Positions 22,428-32,860 of a DNA stretch of 64,000 nt are shown in pieces. Position 1 is the first letter of the stretch; each line of letters begins with the position of its first letter. Under the pieces are notes generated by a model, which saw only the letters and a list, made by a program, of their open reading frames with translations, had not been told where the DNA came from and searched no databases. The position numbers were made by a program, and so were the translations under genes. This stretch comes from Anthonomus grandis grandis (taxonomy: Eukaryota > Arthropoda > Insecta > Coleoptera > Curculionidae): NCBI RefSeq assembly GCF_022605725.1, contig NC_065549.1, positions 34,797,690-34,861,689 of the forward strand, in the 5' to 3' direction.

Positions 22428-25400
22428 AAATGTTTATTATTAATATTAAAAAAAGTTTTATTCAAATCCTGTGAGAGTTTTGGAAGTTATAGCCTTAAGT
22501 TTTTTTAATACATCTAACAATTCAATAATTTTTTACCAAAAAACTTTCATTTGTAGAAGTTTGCAACCCTGTTAAATCGATTTAAATATTTATTGCTAAT
22601 TGCGTAAAAAAGTTTCATTTAAATCCTTTGGGAGTTTTGGAAGTTATAGTCGTTTATATTTTTCTACATCTAACACTTCAATAATTTTTTACCAAAAAAC
22701 TTTCGTTTGTAGAGATTTGCAACCATGTAAAATCGATTTAGATATTTATTATTAGTTGTATAAAAAAGTTCCATTCAAATCCTTTGGGAGTTTTGGAAGT
22801 TATAGTCGTTTATATTTTTCTACATCTAACATTTCAATAATTTTTTAATAAAAAACTTTCGTTTGTAGAGATTTGCAACCATGTAAAATCGATTTAAATA
22901 TTTATTACTAATTGCGTAAAAAAGTTTCATTCAAATCCTTTGGGAGTTTTGGAAGTTATAGTCGTTTATATTTTTCTACATCTAACATTTCAATAATTTT
23001 TTACCAAAAAACTTTCGTTTGTAGAGATTTGCAACTATCCGAAATCGGTTTAGATATTTATTAGTAATTAGATGAAAAAGTTTTATTCGAATCCTTTGGG
23101 AATTTTGGAAGTTATAGCTTTTAAATTTTTTTTGTACATCTAAAAATTCAATAATTTTTTGCCAAAAAACTTTCGTTTGTAGAGATTTGCAACCATGTAA
23201 AATCGATTTAGATATTTATTATTAGTTGTATAAAAAAGTTTCATTCGAATCCTTTGGGAGTTTTGGGAGTTATAGCCGTTTATATTTTTTTACATCTAAC
23301 ACTTCAATAATTTTTTACCAAAAAACTTTCGTTTGTAGAGATTTGCAACCATGTAAAATCGATTTAGATATTTATTATTAGTTGCGTAAAAAAGTTTTAT
23401 TCAAATCCTTTGGGAGTTTTGGGAGTTATAGCCGTTTATATTTTTTTACATCTAACATTTCAATAATTTTTTGCCAAAAAACTTTCGTTTGTAGAGATTT
23501 GCAACCATGTAAAATCGATTTAGATATTTATTATTAGTTGTATAAAAAAGTTTCATTCGAATCCTTTGGGAGTTTTGGAACTTATAGTCGTTTATATTTT
23601 TCTACATCTAACATTTCAATAATTTTTTACTAAAAAACTTTCGTTTGTAGAGATTTGCAACCATGTAAAATCGATTTAAATATTTATTACTAATTGCGTA
23701 AAAAAGTTTCATTCAAATCCTTTGGGAGTTTTGGAAGTTATAGTCGTTTATATTTTTCTACATCTAACATTTCAATAATTTTTTACCAAAAAACTTTCGT
23801 TTGTAGAGATTTGCAACCATGTAAAATCGATTTAGATATTTATTATTAGTTGTATAAAAAAGTTTCATTCGAATCCTTTGGGAGTTTTGGGAGGTATAGC
23901 CGTTTATATTTTTTTACATCTAACATTTCAATAATTTTTTACCAAAAAACTTTCGTTTGTAGAGATTTGCAACCATGTAAAATCGATTTACATATTTATT
24001 ATTAGTTGTATAAAAAAGTTTCATTCGAATCCTTTGGGAGTTTTGGGAGTTATAGCCGTTTATATTTTTTTACATCTAACATTTCAATAATTTTTTACCA
24101 AAAAACTTTCGTTTGTAGAGATTTGCAACCATGTAAAATCGATTTACATATTTATTATTAGTTGTATAAAAAAGTTTCATTCGAATCCTTTGGGAGTTTT
24201 GGGAGGTATAGCCGTTTATATTTTTTTACATCTAACATTTCAATAATTTTTTACCAAAAAACTTTCGTTTGTAGAGATTTGCAACCATGTAAAATCGATT
24301 TACATATTTATTATTAGTTGTATAAAAAAGTTTCATTCGAATCCTTTGGGAGTTTTGGGAGTTATAGCCGTTTATATTTTTTTACATCTAACACTTCAAT
24401 AATTTTTTGCCAAAAAACTTTCGTTTGTAGAGATTTGCAACCATGTAAAATCGATTTAAATATTTATTACTAATTGCGTAAAAAAGTTTCATTCAAATCC
24501 TTTGGGAGTTTTGGAAGTTATAGTCGTTTATATTTTTCTACATCTAACACTTCAATAATTTTTTACCAAAAAACTTTCGTTTGTAGAGATTTGCAACCAT
24601 GTAAAATCGATTTAGATATTTATTATTAGTTGTATAAAAAAGTTTCATTCAAATCCTTTGGGAGTTTTGGAACTTATAGTCGTTTATATTTTTCTACATC
24701 TAACATTTCAATAATTTTTTACTAAAAAACTTTCGTTTGTAGAGATTTGCAACCATGTAAAATCGATTTAAATATTTATTACTAATTGCGTAAAAAAGTT
24801 TCATTCAAATCCTTTGGGAGTTTTGGAAGTTATAGTCGTTTATATTTTTCTACATCTAACATTTCAATAATTTTTTACCAAAAAACTTTCGTTTGTAGAG
24901 ATTTGCAACCATGTAAAATCGATTTAGATATTTATTATTAGTTGTATAAAAAAGTTTCATTCGAATCCTTTGGGAGTTTTGGGAGTTATAGCCGTTTATA
25001 TTTTTTTACATCTAACATTTCAATAATTTTTTACCAAAAAACTTTCGTTTGTAGAGATTTGCAACCATGTAAAATCGATTTACATATTTATTATTAGTTG
25101 TATAAAAAAGTTTCATTCGAATCCTTTGGGAGTTTTGGGAGTTATAGCCGTTTATATTTTTTTACATCTAACACTTCAATAATTTTTTGCCAAAAAACTT
25201 TCGTTTGTAGAGATTTGCAACCATGTAAAATCGATTTACATATTTATTACTAATTGCGTAAAAAAGTTTCATTCAAATCCTTTGGGAGTTTTGGAAGTTA
25301 TAGTCGTTTATATTTTTCTACATCTAACACTTCAATAATTTTTTACCAAAAAACTTTCGTTTGTAGAGATTTGCAACCATGTAAAATCGATTTAGATATT

Positions 25401-25962
25401 TATTATTAGTTGTATAAAAAAGTTTCATTCAAATCCTTTGGGAGTTTTGGAAGTTATAGTCGTTTATATTTTTCTACATCTAACATTTCAATAATTTTTT
25501 ACTAAAAAACTTTCGTTTGTAGAGATTTGCAACCATGTAAAATCGATTTACATATTTATTACTAATTGCGTAAAAAAGTTTCATTCAAATCCTTTGGGAG
25601 TTTTGGAAGTTATAGTCGTTTATATTTTTCTACATCTAACACTTCAATAATTTTTTACCAAAAAACTTTCGTTTGTAGAGATTTGCAACTATCCGAAATC
25701 GGTTTAGATATTTATTAGTAATTACATGAAAAAGTTTTATTCGAATCCTTTGGGAATTTTGGAAGTTATAGCTTTTAAATTTTTTTTGTACATCTAAAAA
25801 TTCAATAATTTTTTACCAAAAAACTTTCGTTTGTAGAGGTTTGCAACCATCTAAAATCAATTTAGATATTTATTATCTTTTATAAAAAAAAGTTTTATCC
25901 AAATCCTTTGGGAATTTTGGGAGTTAGAGCCTTTTTCATTTTTTTACCATTTGACTTTTTAA
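22428..25962 (-). repeat. Right arm: about 22 copies of the 156-bp repeat, inverted
   Basis: The same monomer as the left arm in the opposite orientation (for example CAAATCCTTTGGGAGTTTTG at regular 156-bp steps). The most diverged monomers again lie at the outer end (25820-25962) and mirror those of the left arm. Two copies of a variant with ATCCGAAATCGGTTTAG lie at about 23036 and 25690. The left arm has one such variant near 21640. Confidence 0.92.
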
Positions 25963-26205
25963 TTAATTTTCACAACAAAACCTTAGTTTGTAGAGGTTTG
26001 AGACCATCGTCAGTCGATTTAGGTATTCATTGTTAATATCTGGACAAAAAATTATTAAAATCCCTTGGGAATTTTTGGAGATACGGGCATTATATTGATT
26101 AAATAACAGGGAGCGCGGACTATAAATTGGTCGCTGGCAACCGGCATATGCTGCGTTCTCGATTTTGGTCGCTGGATATCGATCGGACGCTAGCTTCACA
26201 CACAT
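25963..26205 (-). repeat. Right terminal inverted segment
   Basis: Inverted partner of 14890-15132, with the same length of 243 bp. The chance translations of the two copies differ in one residue only (Asp versus Asn), so the ends are nearly identical, which implies recent origin or sequence exchange between them. Confidence 0.88.
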
Positions 26206-26214
26206 AAAAATCAG
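26206..26214 (+). repeat. Target site duplication, right
   Basis: AAAAATCAG, an exact copy of 14881-14889. Confidence 0.9.
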
Positions 26215-26339
26215 CCTCAGTTTTAGATAAAAAATTCAATTTATTTAGAATAGGCTTGAGGTTATGATAATAATTATGAAAGAATCAAGAAATCCCGATT
26301 CTGATTTATTAATCATGTGTTAAGCTATCATCCCATCAT

Positions 26340-26640
26340 TGCCAGCAGCCAAATCGAGAACGCAGCATATGCCGTTTGCCAGCAACTTATTGATAGTCCG
26401 CGCTCCGTGTTATTCAATCGATATAATGCCCGTATCTCTTCTTTTTGGGATATTAACAATGAATACCTAAATCGATTTATGGTCGTCACAAACCTCTACA
26501 AACTAATATTTTTAAGTGAAAATGAATTAAAAAGTGAACTGTTAAAAAAAGGAAAATCTAACTTCAGAATTCCCAAAAGATTTAGATAAAACTTTTTTCT
26601 ATAATGAATAATAAATATCTAACTCGATTTCAGATCGAAA
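26340..26640 (+). mobile_element. Orphan, diverged foldback-arm end
   Basis: This stretch follows the outer foldback segment (AATCGAGAACGCAGCATATG, then TATAATGCCCGTATCTC) and then the first 156-bp-type monomer, in the orientation of the left arm. It lacks the terminal 40 or so bases, has small deletions and stops near 26636. It is older than the complete element 125 bp to its left. Confidence 0.8.
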
Positions 26641-26660
26641 TCCTATGTAACTCTTAATAG

Positions 26661-26684
26661 GGTCAAATATTGGCTCTCTTAATT
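26661..26684 (+). repeat. 24-bp direct repeat, left copy
   Basis: A 24-bp sequence beginning GGTCAAATATTGGCTCTC is repeated exactly at 29092-29115. The two copies bracket the mariner relic and a short (AAAAT)n-like tail. Confidence 0.7.
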
Positions 26685-27181
26685 ATTTTAGAGAAAAAAT
26701 GTATTAGAGTAATTTAAAGAGCACTAAAATTTGCAACCAACAAGATAACTTTTAATTTTGTAGCTTCGCCCGTTTAGCAGTTATTGGTCAAAATGTCTTT
26801 TTTGTCGCCCGTACTTACAGGTATCGCTCAAGGTGAGAAAGTTAGATAAGGATAACTTGCAAAGTTATCATAATAAAATTGTGGTTTTAATTAAATTATT
26901 ATTGAAAATTCGTACAATCGTACACATGCACACAAATTATTATAATATAATTCACGAAATATTTTAAAAAAAACTTTAACTTAAACTTTAAGACTTTCCT
27001 TTTTTATTAAAAATAATTTATTAAACCTAAAATGTTATAACAAATGTTCAAATATTCCTCCGTAAGTTGCTAAGCAATGACTCAAACGGTTGTAAAACTC
27101 ATTTCTAATATTCGCTAATTGATAAACTAAAATTTTGTTAGATTTCATCGAAATCGCATTTTTTAACTCTTCGAGATTCGG

Positions 27182-27195
27182 ATAATTCTTAGCCT
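27182..27195 (+). repeat. 14-bp direct repeat flanking the palindromic insertion, left
   Basis: ATAATTCTTAGCCT here recurs at 27579-27592. On the transposase strand both copies encode part of the same place (KNY context), so they look like a target duplication made when the inserted DNA arrived. Confidence 0.65.
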
Positions 27196-27301
27196 CGAAA
27201 AACTCATCCATTATCCCAAAGATGCTGGTCATACACTTTTATAAAAGGTAAAAAACACGAAATCTACAGCATCACAAATACATTTAATAAAATAACGAAG
27301 G

Positions 27302-27333
27302 TTACATGTTTCGCTCGACTAGAGCATCATCAG
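27302..27333 (-). ncRNA. Hammerhead ribozyme motif, left arm
   Basis: On the minus strand: CTGATGA (27333 to 27327), stem II GCTC-TAGTC-GAGC, then GAAAC and ATGTA. Stem I pairs AGGT before CTGATGA with ACCT after the predicted cleavage site. Stem III is two base pairs (AC/GT). This is the minimal type-I form described in Penelope-like elements. Confidence 0.75.
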
Positions 27334-27487
27334 ACCTAAACAATAATTAAAATTATGTAACCCGAAAACAGGAGAATTCAACAAAAACTTTTGTTTACTT
27401 AAATATTAGGTGTTTTGTGTATGTTATGGTAAGTTTTTGTTGAATTCTCCTGTTTTCGGGTTACATAATTTTAATTATTGTTTAGGT

Positions 27488-27519
27488 CTGATGATGCTCT
27501 AGTCGAGCGAAACATGTAA
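27488..27519 (+). ncRNA. Hammerhead ribozyme motif, right arm
   Basis: The mirror copy on the plus strand, with the same core CTGATGA, stem II GCTC/GAGC, GAAAC and stem I AGGT/ACCT. Predicted cleavage falls after ATGTA. All invariant core bases are present. Confidence 0.78.
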
Positions 27520-27578
27520 CCTTCGTTATTTTATTAAATGTATTTGTGATGCTGTAGATTTCGTGTTTTTTACCTTTT

Positions 27579-27592
27579 ATAATTCTTAGCCT
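27579..27592 (+). repeat. 14-bp direct repeat flanking the palindromic insertion, right
   Basis: Second exact copy of ATAATTCTTAGCCT. It overlaps the last bases of the palindrome by four. Confidence 0.65.
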
Positions 27593-29091
27593 TCTAAATT
27601 TTTAAATAGCCTTACAGAAAAAAATCGTTTGGAGAGAGATCAAGAAACCAATTATGCCCAATTTATTATGTATCATAGGCCAATAACATTCCCATTGAAA
27701 GCGTTGCTTAGATATTCCCGAATAGCAAGCGCAGTATGTGCCGGGCAACCATCTATTTGATACCAAACGTGTTGATTTTCCCCGACAAGATCATTTAAAT
27801 TCGTCAAAATTTGTTCCTCAAGTAGTTCTAAATAATAAATTGCATTTAAATTTTGATTGAGAAGGAATGAATCCTAAAATGTGGTGTCCAAAAATCCCCG
27901 CCCAAGCATTAACTTTCTGTGGATACTCTGTTCGTGTTGTTACATATCTATGCTGATTTTTTTTTATCCCAATAGCGATAATTTTGAGCCTTAGGTTCAA
28001 TATTTAAAGTAAAAGTGCATTCATCTGTCAAGCAAATATTTCTTATAAAATCCCTGTCTATGTTTGCCCTTTCCATCATACCCAAACAGAACTCCTGCTG
28101 CTATAATTCATCCCCATATCTAAGGTCTTGATGCCTTCCATATTTGTACGAGAAATACTTCCGTTTTTTTTCAAGCCCGAAACGCAGTTGTATGATTAAT
28201 GCCCATGATCTCTCCAAGATTTCATGTCCTTATTTTTCCTTCATTTTCTTACACATGTGAAAAAACCTGCAAGTCTATCATTTTCTTCGTTTTCTTGCCT
28301 TTGATGATTGTTTCGTTCATTGTTTTCCTCCATTTGCAATTACTTACTACTGTTGTGTCGAGGTTCACTTTATCTTCTTTGAAGGACCACCCATGAGGGA
28401 ACTAAACTGTCATTACTTTTTTATGTATTTATTTAAAATTAAAAGTACAAATTGTATGCTTTTATGCTTTCTACAGCCTAAAGTTATAAATTGAGTCGAG
28501 AACGTAAACGTAACGTGAGAGGAGCGAGAAGAGTCTATATTTTCGACAGGACCGCTGCAACATCAAACCAGCGCACTTCAGTTACTCGCGCTATTGTCGC
28601 GTTTTTCACTAATTCTTATTTACTGAGACGGAACAACTACAGTGTCCTTTTGCTCAAATTTTGTAACAGTTCTATTAACTGTTGATTTTCCTGGCATCGG
28701 CCTATTTGGAAAAAAAGCTGCAAGCAAATCTAAAATTTCTCGGTAGCTATTGCCTTGGTAAAACTAGTACTTACTAAAATTAGTACGTTTTCTTTAATAG
28801 TGTAACTCATAGCTGAGTTTTTTAATATAGAATTTTAATGCAGTGAACTTATTATGACAAATTATTTGATGTTTATCACCAGTCAAGGTAATAAATTTTG
28901 ACTGGCATACCTGTAAATACGAGAAAAGACAAATTTTCGTAAAGATTTTTGGCTGTTACTCCTTAGCGGACAAACCAAAAATAATTCGAGTTATTTTGTT
29001 GGTTCTAGGTTTTGGTGCTCTTTAAATTATTCTAATACATGTTTTCTCTAAAATAATGAGAATAAAAATAAAAATAAAATAATGAGGAGAT

Positions 29092-29115
29092 GGTCAAATA
29101 TTGGCTCTCTTAATT
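29092..29115 (+). repeat. 24-bp direct repeat, right copy
   Basis: Exact copy of 26661-26684, preceded by a 36-bp A-rich stretch (29056-29091). Confidence 0.7.
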
Positions 29116-30121
29116 GATTTTGTCTTCTCATGGTGGATGTATGATATTATTATGTAAAAACTTTTTAGAACACAACTCTTTTCAACAGGTAGATAAATTT
29201 AACCATCTCCTAAAGGAAATGATTTTTGAATTTACTGTAATTTACTCCAAATCCATAAACTTATATGTAATTTGTATTTATAGATCTCCTCTAGGAGACT
29301 GCAGCGAATTCTTTTTAAAATTAGAGGCACTTTTATTTGAAATTCCATCGGCGGCTTACGTAGTTCTTACAGGAGACTTTAATATCAATTTTAATAATTA
29401 AAATTCTGTCTTTACTCTGCGCCTCGATCATCTAATGGGGGCATTTAATATACATATGCATGTAAAAGATTCTACTCGTATAACACAGTCAACAAGCTCT
29501 ACTATTGACTATATTTGTTCTAATTTTCCATATGACTCCGTGGAGTGTACAGTCGCAAATTCTGCTTTATCAGACCATGAGTTTATACTATGTAAAATAG
29601 CAAATATACAAAAGGAATGTAGTGTATCTTCACAGCGATATAGTCAAATTTTTGGTATTAATACCTTTAATAAGTTTCGTCAACTTTCAGCTCTTGAGTT
29701 CTGGAATTCTATTTTCGATTTATCTTCCTTTCACACAAAAATTGTTAAGCTCTTTGATGCTTTCTTCCCAATGATTAAAATCAAACCGAAATCCAAACCT
29801 ACAAAATCTTGATTCACGAGGGGTTTGAAAGTATCTTTAAGAAATCTGAGATCTCTTCACACAATAAAAAAGTTCACTGACTCTCAAGTTTTTCATAACT
29901 ATTTCAATTCTTACCAAGCCTTGTATCGTCGTCTGATAAGAATCTCTAAGCAAACTTACTACTCCAACCGTTTAAGTGGTTCATCTAACAAATATAAGAA
30001 GAGTTGGAAAATTATGAATGATATTCGTCACAATTGTGGTAAGCAGTCAAGACAATGCCCTGAAGTCTCTCCCAATGATTTTAACAATTTTTTTTCTAAT
30101 ATTACTCTACAACTTCAGTAA
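29116..30121 (+). pseudogene. Endonuclease and linker part of non-LTR pol
   Basis: 29114-29401 shows VICIYRSPLGD and VVLTGDFNINF, the central AP-endonuclease motifs. 29435-29812 shows DYIC and ALSDHEFI, with the catalytic SDH. 29825-30121 is the linker with ISKQTYYSNRL. The three pieces are separated by a stop at 29399, one near 29810 and a frame change, so the protein is broken. Confidence 0.8.
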
Positions 30122-31700
30122 AATTTGAACCCTTCTGTGGATCCTCTTTCCTTTATGCCAGCCATTCATGTTCCAAATTCCTTCTTCTTTATACCTACAA
30201 ACCTAAACGAACTCAAGGATATTTTGTATACTGAAAAAAATAAAAATTCAACTGGAGAACCTTTCAGCTAAGATTTTTCTCAACCTTCCAGAAACGGCGC
30301 TAAAGGCACTAGTTGACGCAATTAACCTTTCTTGGAGCAAGGGGATATTTCCATCTTGCCTAAAATCAGCTAAAGTTATCCCAATTCACAAGGGTGGAGC
30401 TCTTGATAATCCTTCCAAATTTCGTCCCATCTCTCTCTTGTCTACGCTATCAAAGGTAATCGAAAAACTGGTTAAAAATCGAATAATGTCCTTTTTAAAG
30501 TCCAAAAACATCCTCACTAGACTTTAATTTGGCTTCCGTGAAAATACCAGTACCAATGACGCCATGTTTAATTTTTTTCATGAGCTTTACTGCCAGATAA
30601 ATGCTGGTGGAGTTTCGGCGGCCGTTTTTTGTGATTTGTCGAAGGCTTTTGATTGTGTCTGCCATAGGATTCTGCTGCGGAAGCTTCATCATTATGGATT
30701 TCGGGGAGTTTCATCTTCTTGGTTTGCTTCCTATCTGCAAAATCGGCAACAACGAGTGCTTGTAGGATCTAAATACTCTGATTACCATCCTATCAGCTTG
30801 GGAGTTCCTCAGGGTTCAGTTTTGGGGCCTATACTTTTTCTCCTATACATAAATGATCTTACCAATGTACGGGGGAAATTTACTCTATTTGCCGATGATA
30901 CCACACTTCTTTGGCACAGCCCAGACATAGATACTCTGCAAACTACATTAGCAACTGATCTTCAGGCAGTAAATCTCTGGTTTGAATCAAACTTGCTGTC
31001 ACTAAATCCTCAAAAAACCAAATTATTGTGTTTTAAGTGTGCTCTAGACCACGTGCCTTTTTCTAATTCAGTAGTTCAGCAGTTTGATAATACAAAATTT
31101 TTGGGTATTTTCATTGACAGAGAACTCAGATTTGAAGAGCATATCCTCGGTACTTGCAAAAAGGTGTCTGCAGGTTGTTTTGCAGTCAGAGCGGCTACCC
31201 TAGAGCTTGGCATGGAGTTTGGAAAATCTGTATATTTTTCATTAATTGAATCCCACCTTAGGTATGCCATTTGCTTCTGGGGTAATGCAACTGCCTACCT
31301 TCTACAAATGCTACTTGTTTTACAGAAGCGTGCTGTACGTTACATCTGTGGGGCTAAACCAAGAGATTCCTGTCGCCCATTATTTGTTAGGCTAGGCATA
31401 CACACTGTATTCTCCCTCTACATTCAGGAAGTGGCCTGCTTACTTTTTGCAAATCGCTTTAAATGTATAACCCCAAATCCAAGATACTTAATGCGTCAAG
31501 TCAACGATTTAAATCTTTCAATCCCCTCCTCCACATTAACTAAAAAATCTATTTTCTACGATGGAATTAAAATTTTCAATCGTTTACCAGGTGGAATCAG
31601 GGAGGCAACATGTATTGACACTTTTAAACGTAAATTGAAAATACTTTTGACCGAAAAATGTTACTATTCACTGGATGAATACTACGTCGACACATTCTAA
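30122..31700 (+). pseudogene. Reverse transcriptase part of non-LTR pol
   Basis: 30122-30563 holds the RT fingers in broken frames (KFRPISLLSTLSKVIEKLV). From 30564 to the stop, 378 codons are open: CDLSKAFDCV (motif A), GVPQGSVLGPILFLLYINDL (motif B region), FADDTTL (catalytic motif C) and the thumb, ending at DEYYVDTF. Breaks before 30564 include one stop just ahead of FGFREN. It would make cDNA at a nicked target. This copy is defective through its upstream breaks. Confidence 0.85.
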
Positions 31701-31980
31701 TTTTCCCTAAGTGTAAGTTTACAGAATTTGAATTTTATTTGATTTGTTTGTATGGTTAGAATTCTTTGCTGTCTTGAGAACTACTTTGAGAAGATAATTA
31801 TGGAATTTAAGTTACTTTTTATGTATTTTTTTTCTGCTGTTCTAATGTATTGTTTTCTGATGTTTGTTTTGGAACTCGAGTGTGTATGGGGTGTAGTGGT
31901 TAAGTTTAGTGGTAGTAATTTAAGGTAGCTTTGTTTAGAACAATTTTTCTTTATTAATAACAATAAAGCATGTTTTTTTT

Positions 31981-32860
31981 TTATTAAAATATTTCTTAAA
32001 ATATTATTTTTTCTTAAATAATTATTTTCGTTGCACAGAGAATGTTGAGTAGAAAGCGTCTGAAATAAATAATATAAAAGGAATACATTAAATTACTTTA
32101 AATCTTGACAAATATACCTTAAAGGAGCTGTATTATAATCCATACATATTTAAGTTTTATATAAGGACACTACACGTAAGGAGACTGATCCGCATGCTCA
32201 GCGTACGTACCCAATAATGAACGATAACTAGCTTTAGAAAAAAGCCACATCGGCGCCGTTGGTCCGAAGTGTAACTCATTCTGATTGGCTCGGCACGCCT
32301 TTTGATAGTTAAAAATGTTCTTGTTTGCAACAACATTTTAACAGTCATATTAATTACATGTATAGAATACTGCCACGTGCAGAATAGCCGATAAGATCGA
32401 GGAACATTTTTGAGTAAAAGCACTAGAGTTGTTACAGTTACTGTTCTTTTGGAATAAGTTTCAGCGGGCTATTCCGCGTACCTATTACCAGATATCAGAA
32501 ATACCTGTTCCGAGTGCGCCAGTCCATGTAAAATAATGATGGCGATTTCTGTTTGGCGATTTGGTTCCGAATAATACGAATCAGTTTTAATACTCGGATT
32601 ATCGAATTAGTTTTGACTTGGCGGTTCTGCGGATATTGTATCATAGAAAAAGTCAGAATAGCAAAGTTATTCCGAGTTTTTTATTAAATTAGTAGAGTTA
32701 CTTGGTTTTATTGAGTCAGTATTTATTTTTAGATAATAGGTATAGGTACCTATATGTTAAAAAGGCGCTAAATTTTCATCAAAAGAAAGGTTAATGGCGA
32801 ACAATATTAAATAAAAATAAACAAAACTAAATAAAACAAAATATGTAATATTTAAAAAAG
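31981..32860. other. Intergenic DNA, probably including a hAT element end
   Basis: No coding sequence was supported. The 3' flank of the hAT transposase begins here. A TTGGAATA motif occurs near 32450 and, inverted, near 34820, but I could not define TIRs or an 8-bp target duplication. Confidence 0.4.

Larger units (their letters stand above)
14890..26205. mobile_element. Giant foldback element with satellite-like arms
   Basis: 11,316 bp flanked by a perfect 9-bp target duplication. The outermost 243 bp on each side are inverted copies with at least one difference, starting ATGTGTGTGAAGCTAGC. Inside them are long arrays of a 156-bp repeat in opposite orientations (left about 6.8 kb, right about 3.5 kb) around a unique loop of about 0.53 kb. 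Long inverted arms made of tandem subrepeats together with 9-bp target duplications are hallmarks of Drosophila FB foldback elements, which are linked to the Mutator/Phantom group (established knowledge). No transposase frame is present, so it must have moved in trans. Relation to FB by descent is inference. Confidence 0.88.
27239..27582. mobile_element. Palindromic insertion carrying two hammerhead motifs
   Basis: Two arms of about 150 bp form a near-perfect inverted repeat (TTATAAAAGGTAAAAAACAC and its complement at the outer ends) around a spacer of about 40 bp (27389-27427). Each arm contains one hammerhead ribozyme motif, so one is read on each strand. It sits in the mariner transposase relic with a 14-bp duplication on its sides. 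Penelope-like elements are known to carry hammerheads in their terminal repeats and to insert as inverted or partial copies. That origin is inference, since no coding sequence is present. Confidence 0.75.
27035..28740 (-). pseudogene. Mariner-like transposase relic
   Basis: Read from right to left: 28500-28735 holds an N-terminal DUF4817-type helix-turn-helix (FPNRPMPGKSTVNRTVTKFE). 27818-28000 holds PQKVNAWAGIFGHHILGF, the block between the first and second catalytic residues. 27600-27780, in shifting frames, holds the NRWLPGTYCACYSGI counterpart of QQDGAPAH. 27035-27232 holds the C-terminus (YPNLEELKNAI ... NRLSHCLATYGGIFEHLL). Many stops and frameshifts show it is inactive. The gene is split near its 3' end by the palindromic insertion. 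Confidence 0.75.
26686..29053 (-). mobile_element. Decayed mariner-like element with long TIRs
   Basis: TA dinucleotides (26684-26685 and 29054-29055) flank ends TTTTAGAG and CTCTAAAA. Imperfect inverted similarity extends for about 150 bp inward on each side (26686-26830 and about 28900-29053). The minus strand between them holds a broken transposase. A separate palindromic insertion sits inside at about 27196-27578. Confidence 0.75.
29116..31980 (+). mobile_element. CR1/Daphne-like non-LTR retrotransposon, 5' truncated
   Basis: Holds part of an AP-type endonuclease, then a reverse transcriptase and a short 3' UTR ending in AATAACAATAAAGC and a T-rich stretch near 31980. There is no RNase H. 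The C-terminal FKRKLKILLTEKCYYSLDEY matches the FYSxDE(Y/F) end usual for CR1/L2-type proteins. The element lacks its 5' end and has several breaks. Confidence 0.8.

Noticed and set aside
14890..26205. Centromeric satellite block
   Set aside because: Precise inverted ends and a 9-bp target duplication show a mobile element, although the arrays look like satellite DNA.
31781..32423. Minus-strand frames downstream of the CR1-like element
   Set aside because: Antisense of a 3' UTR and AT-rich flank; no motifs.
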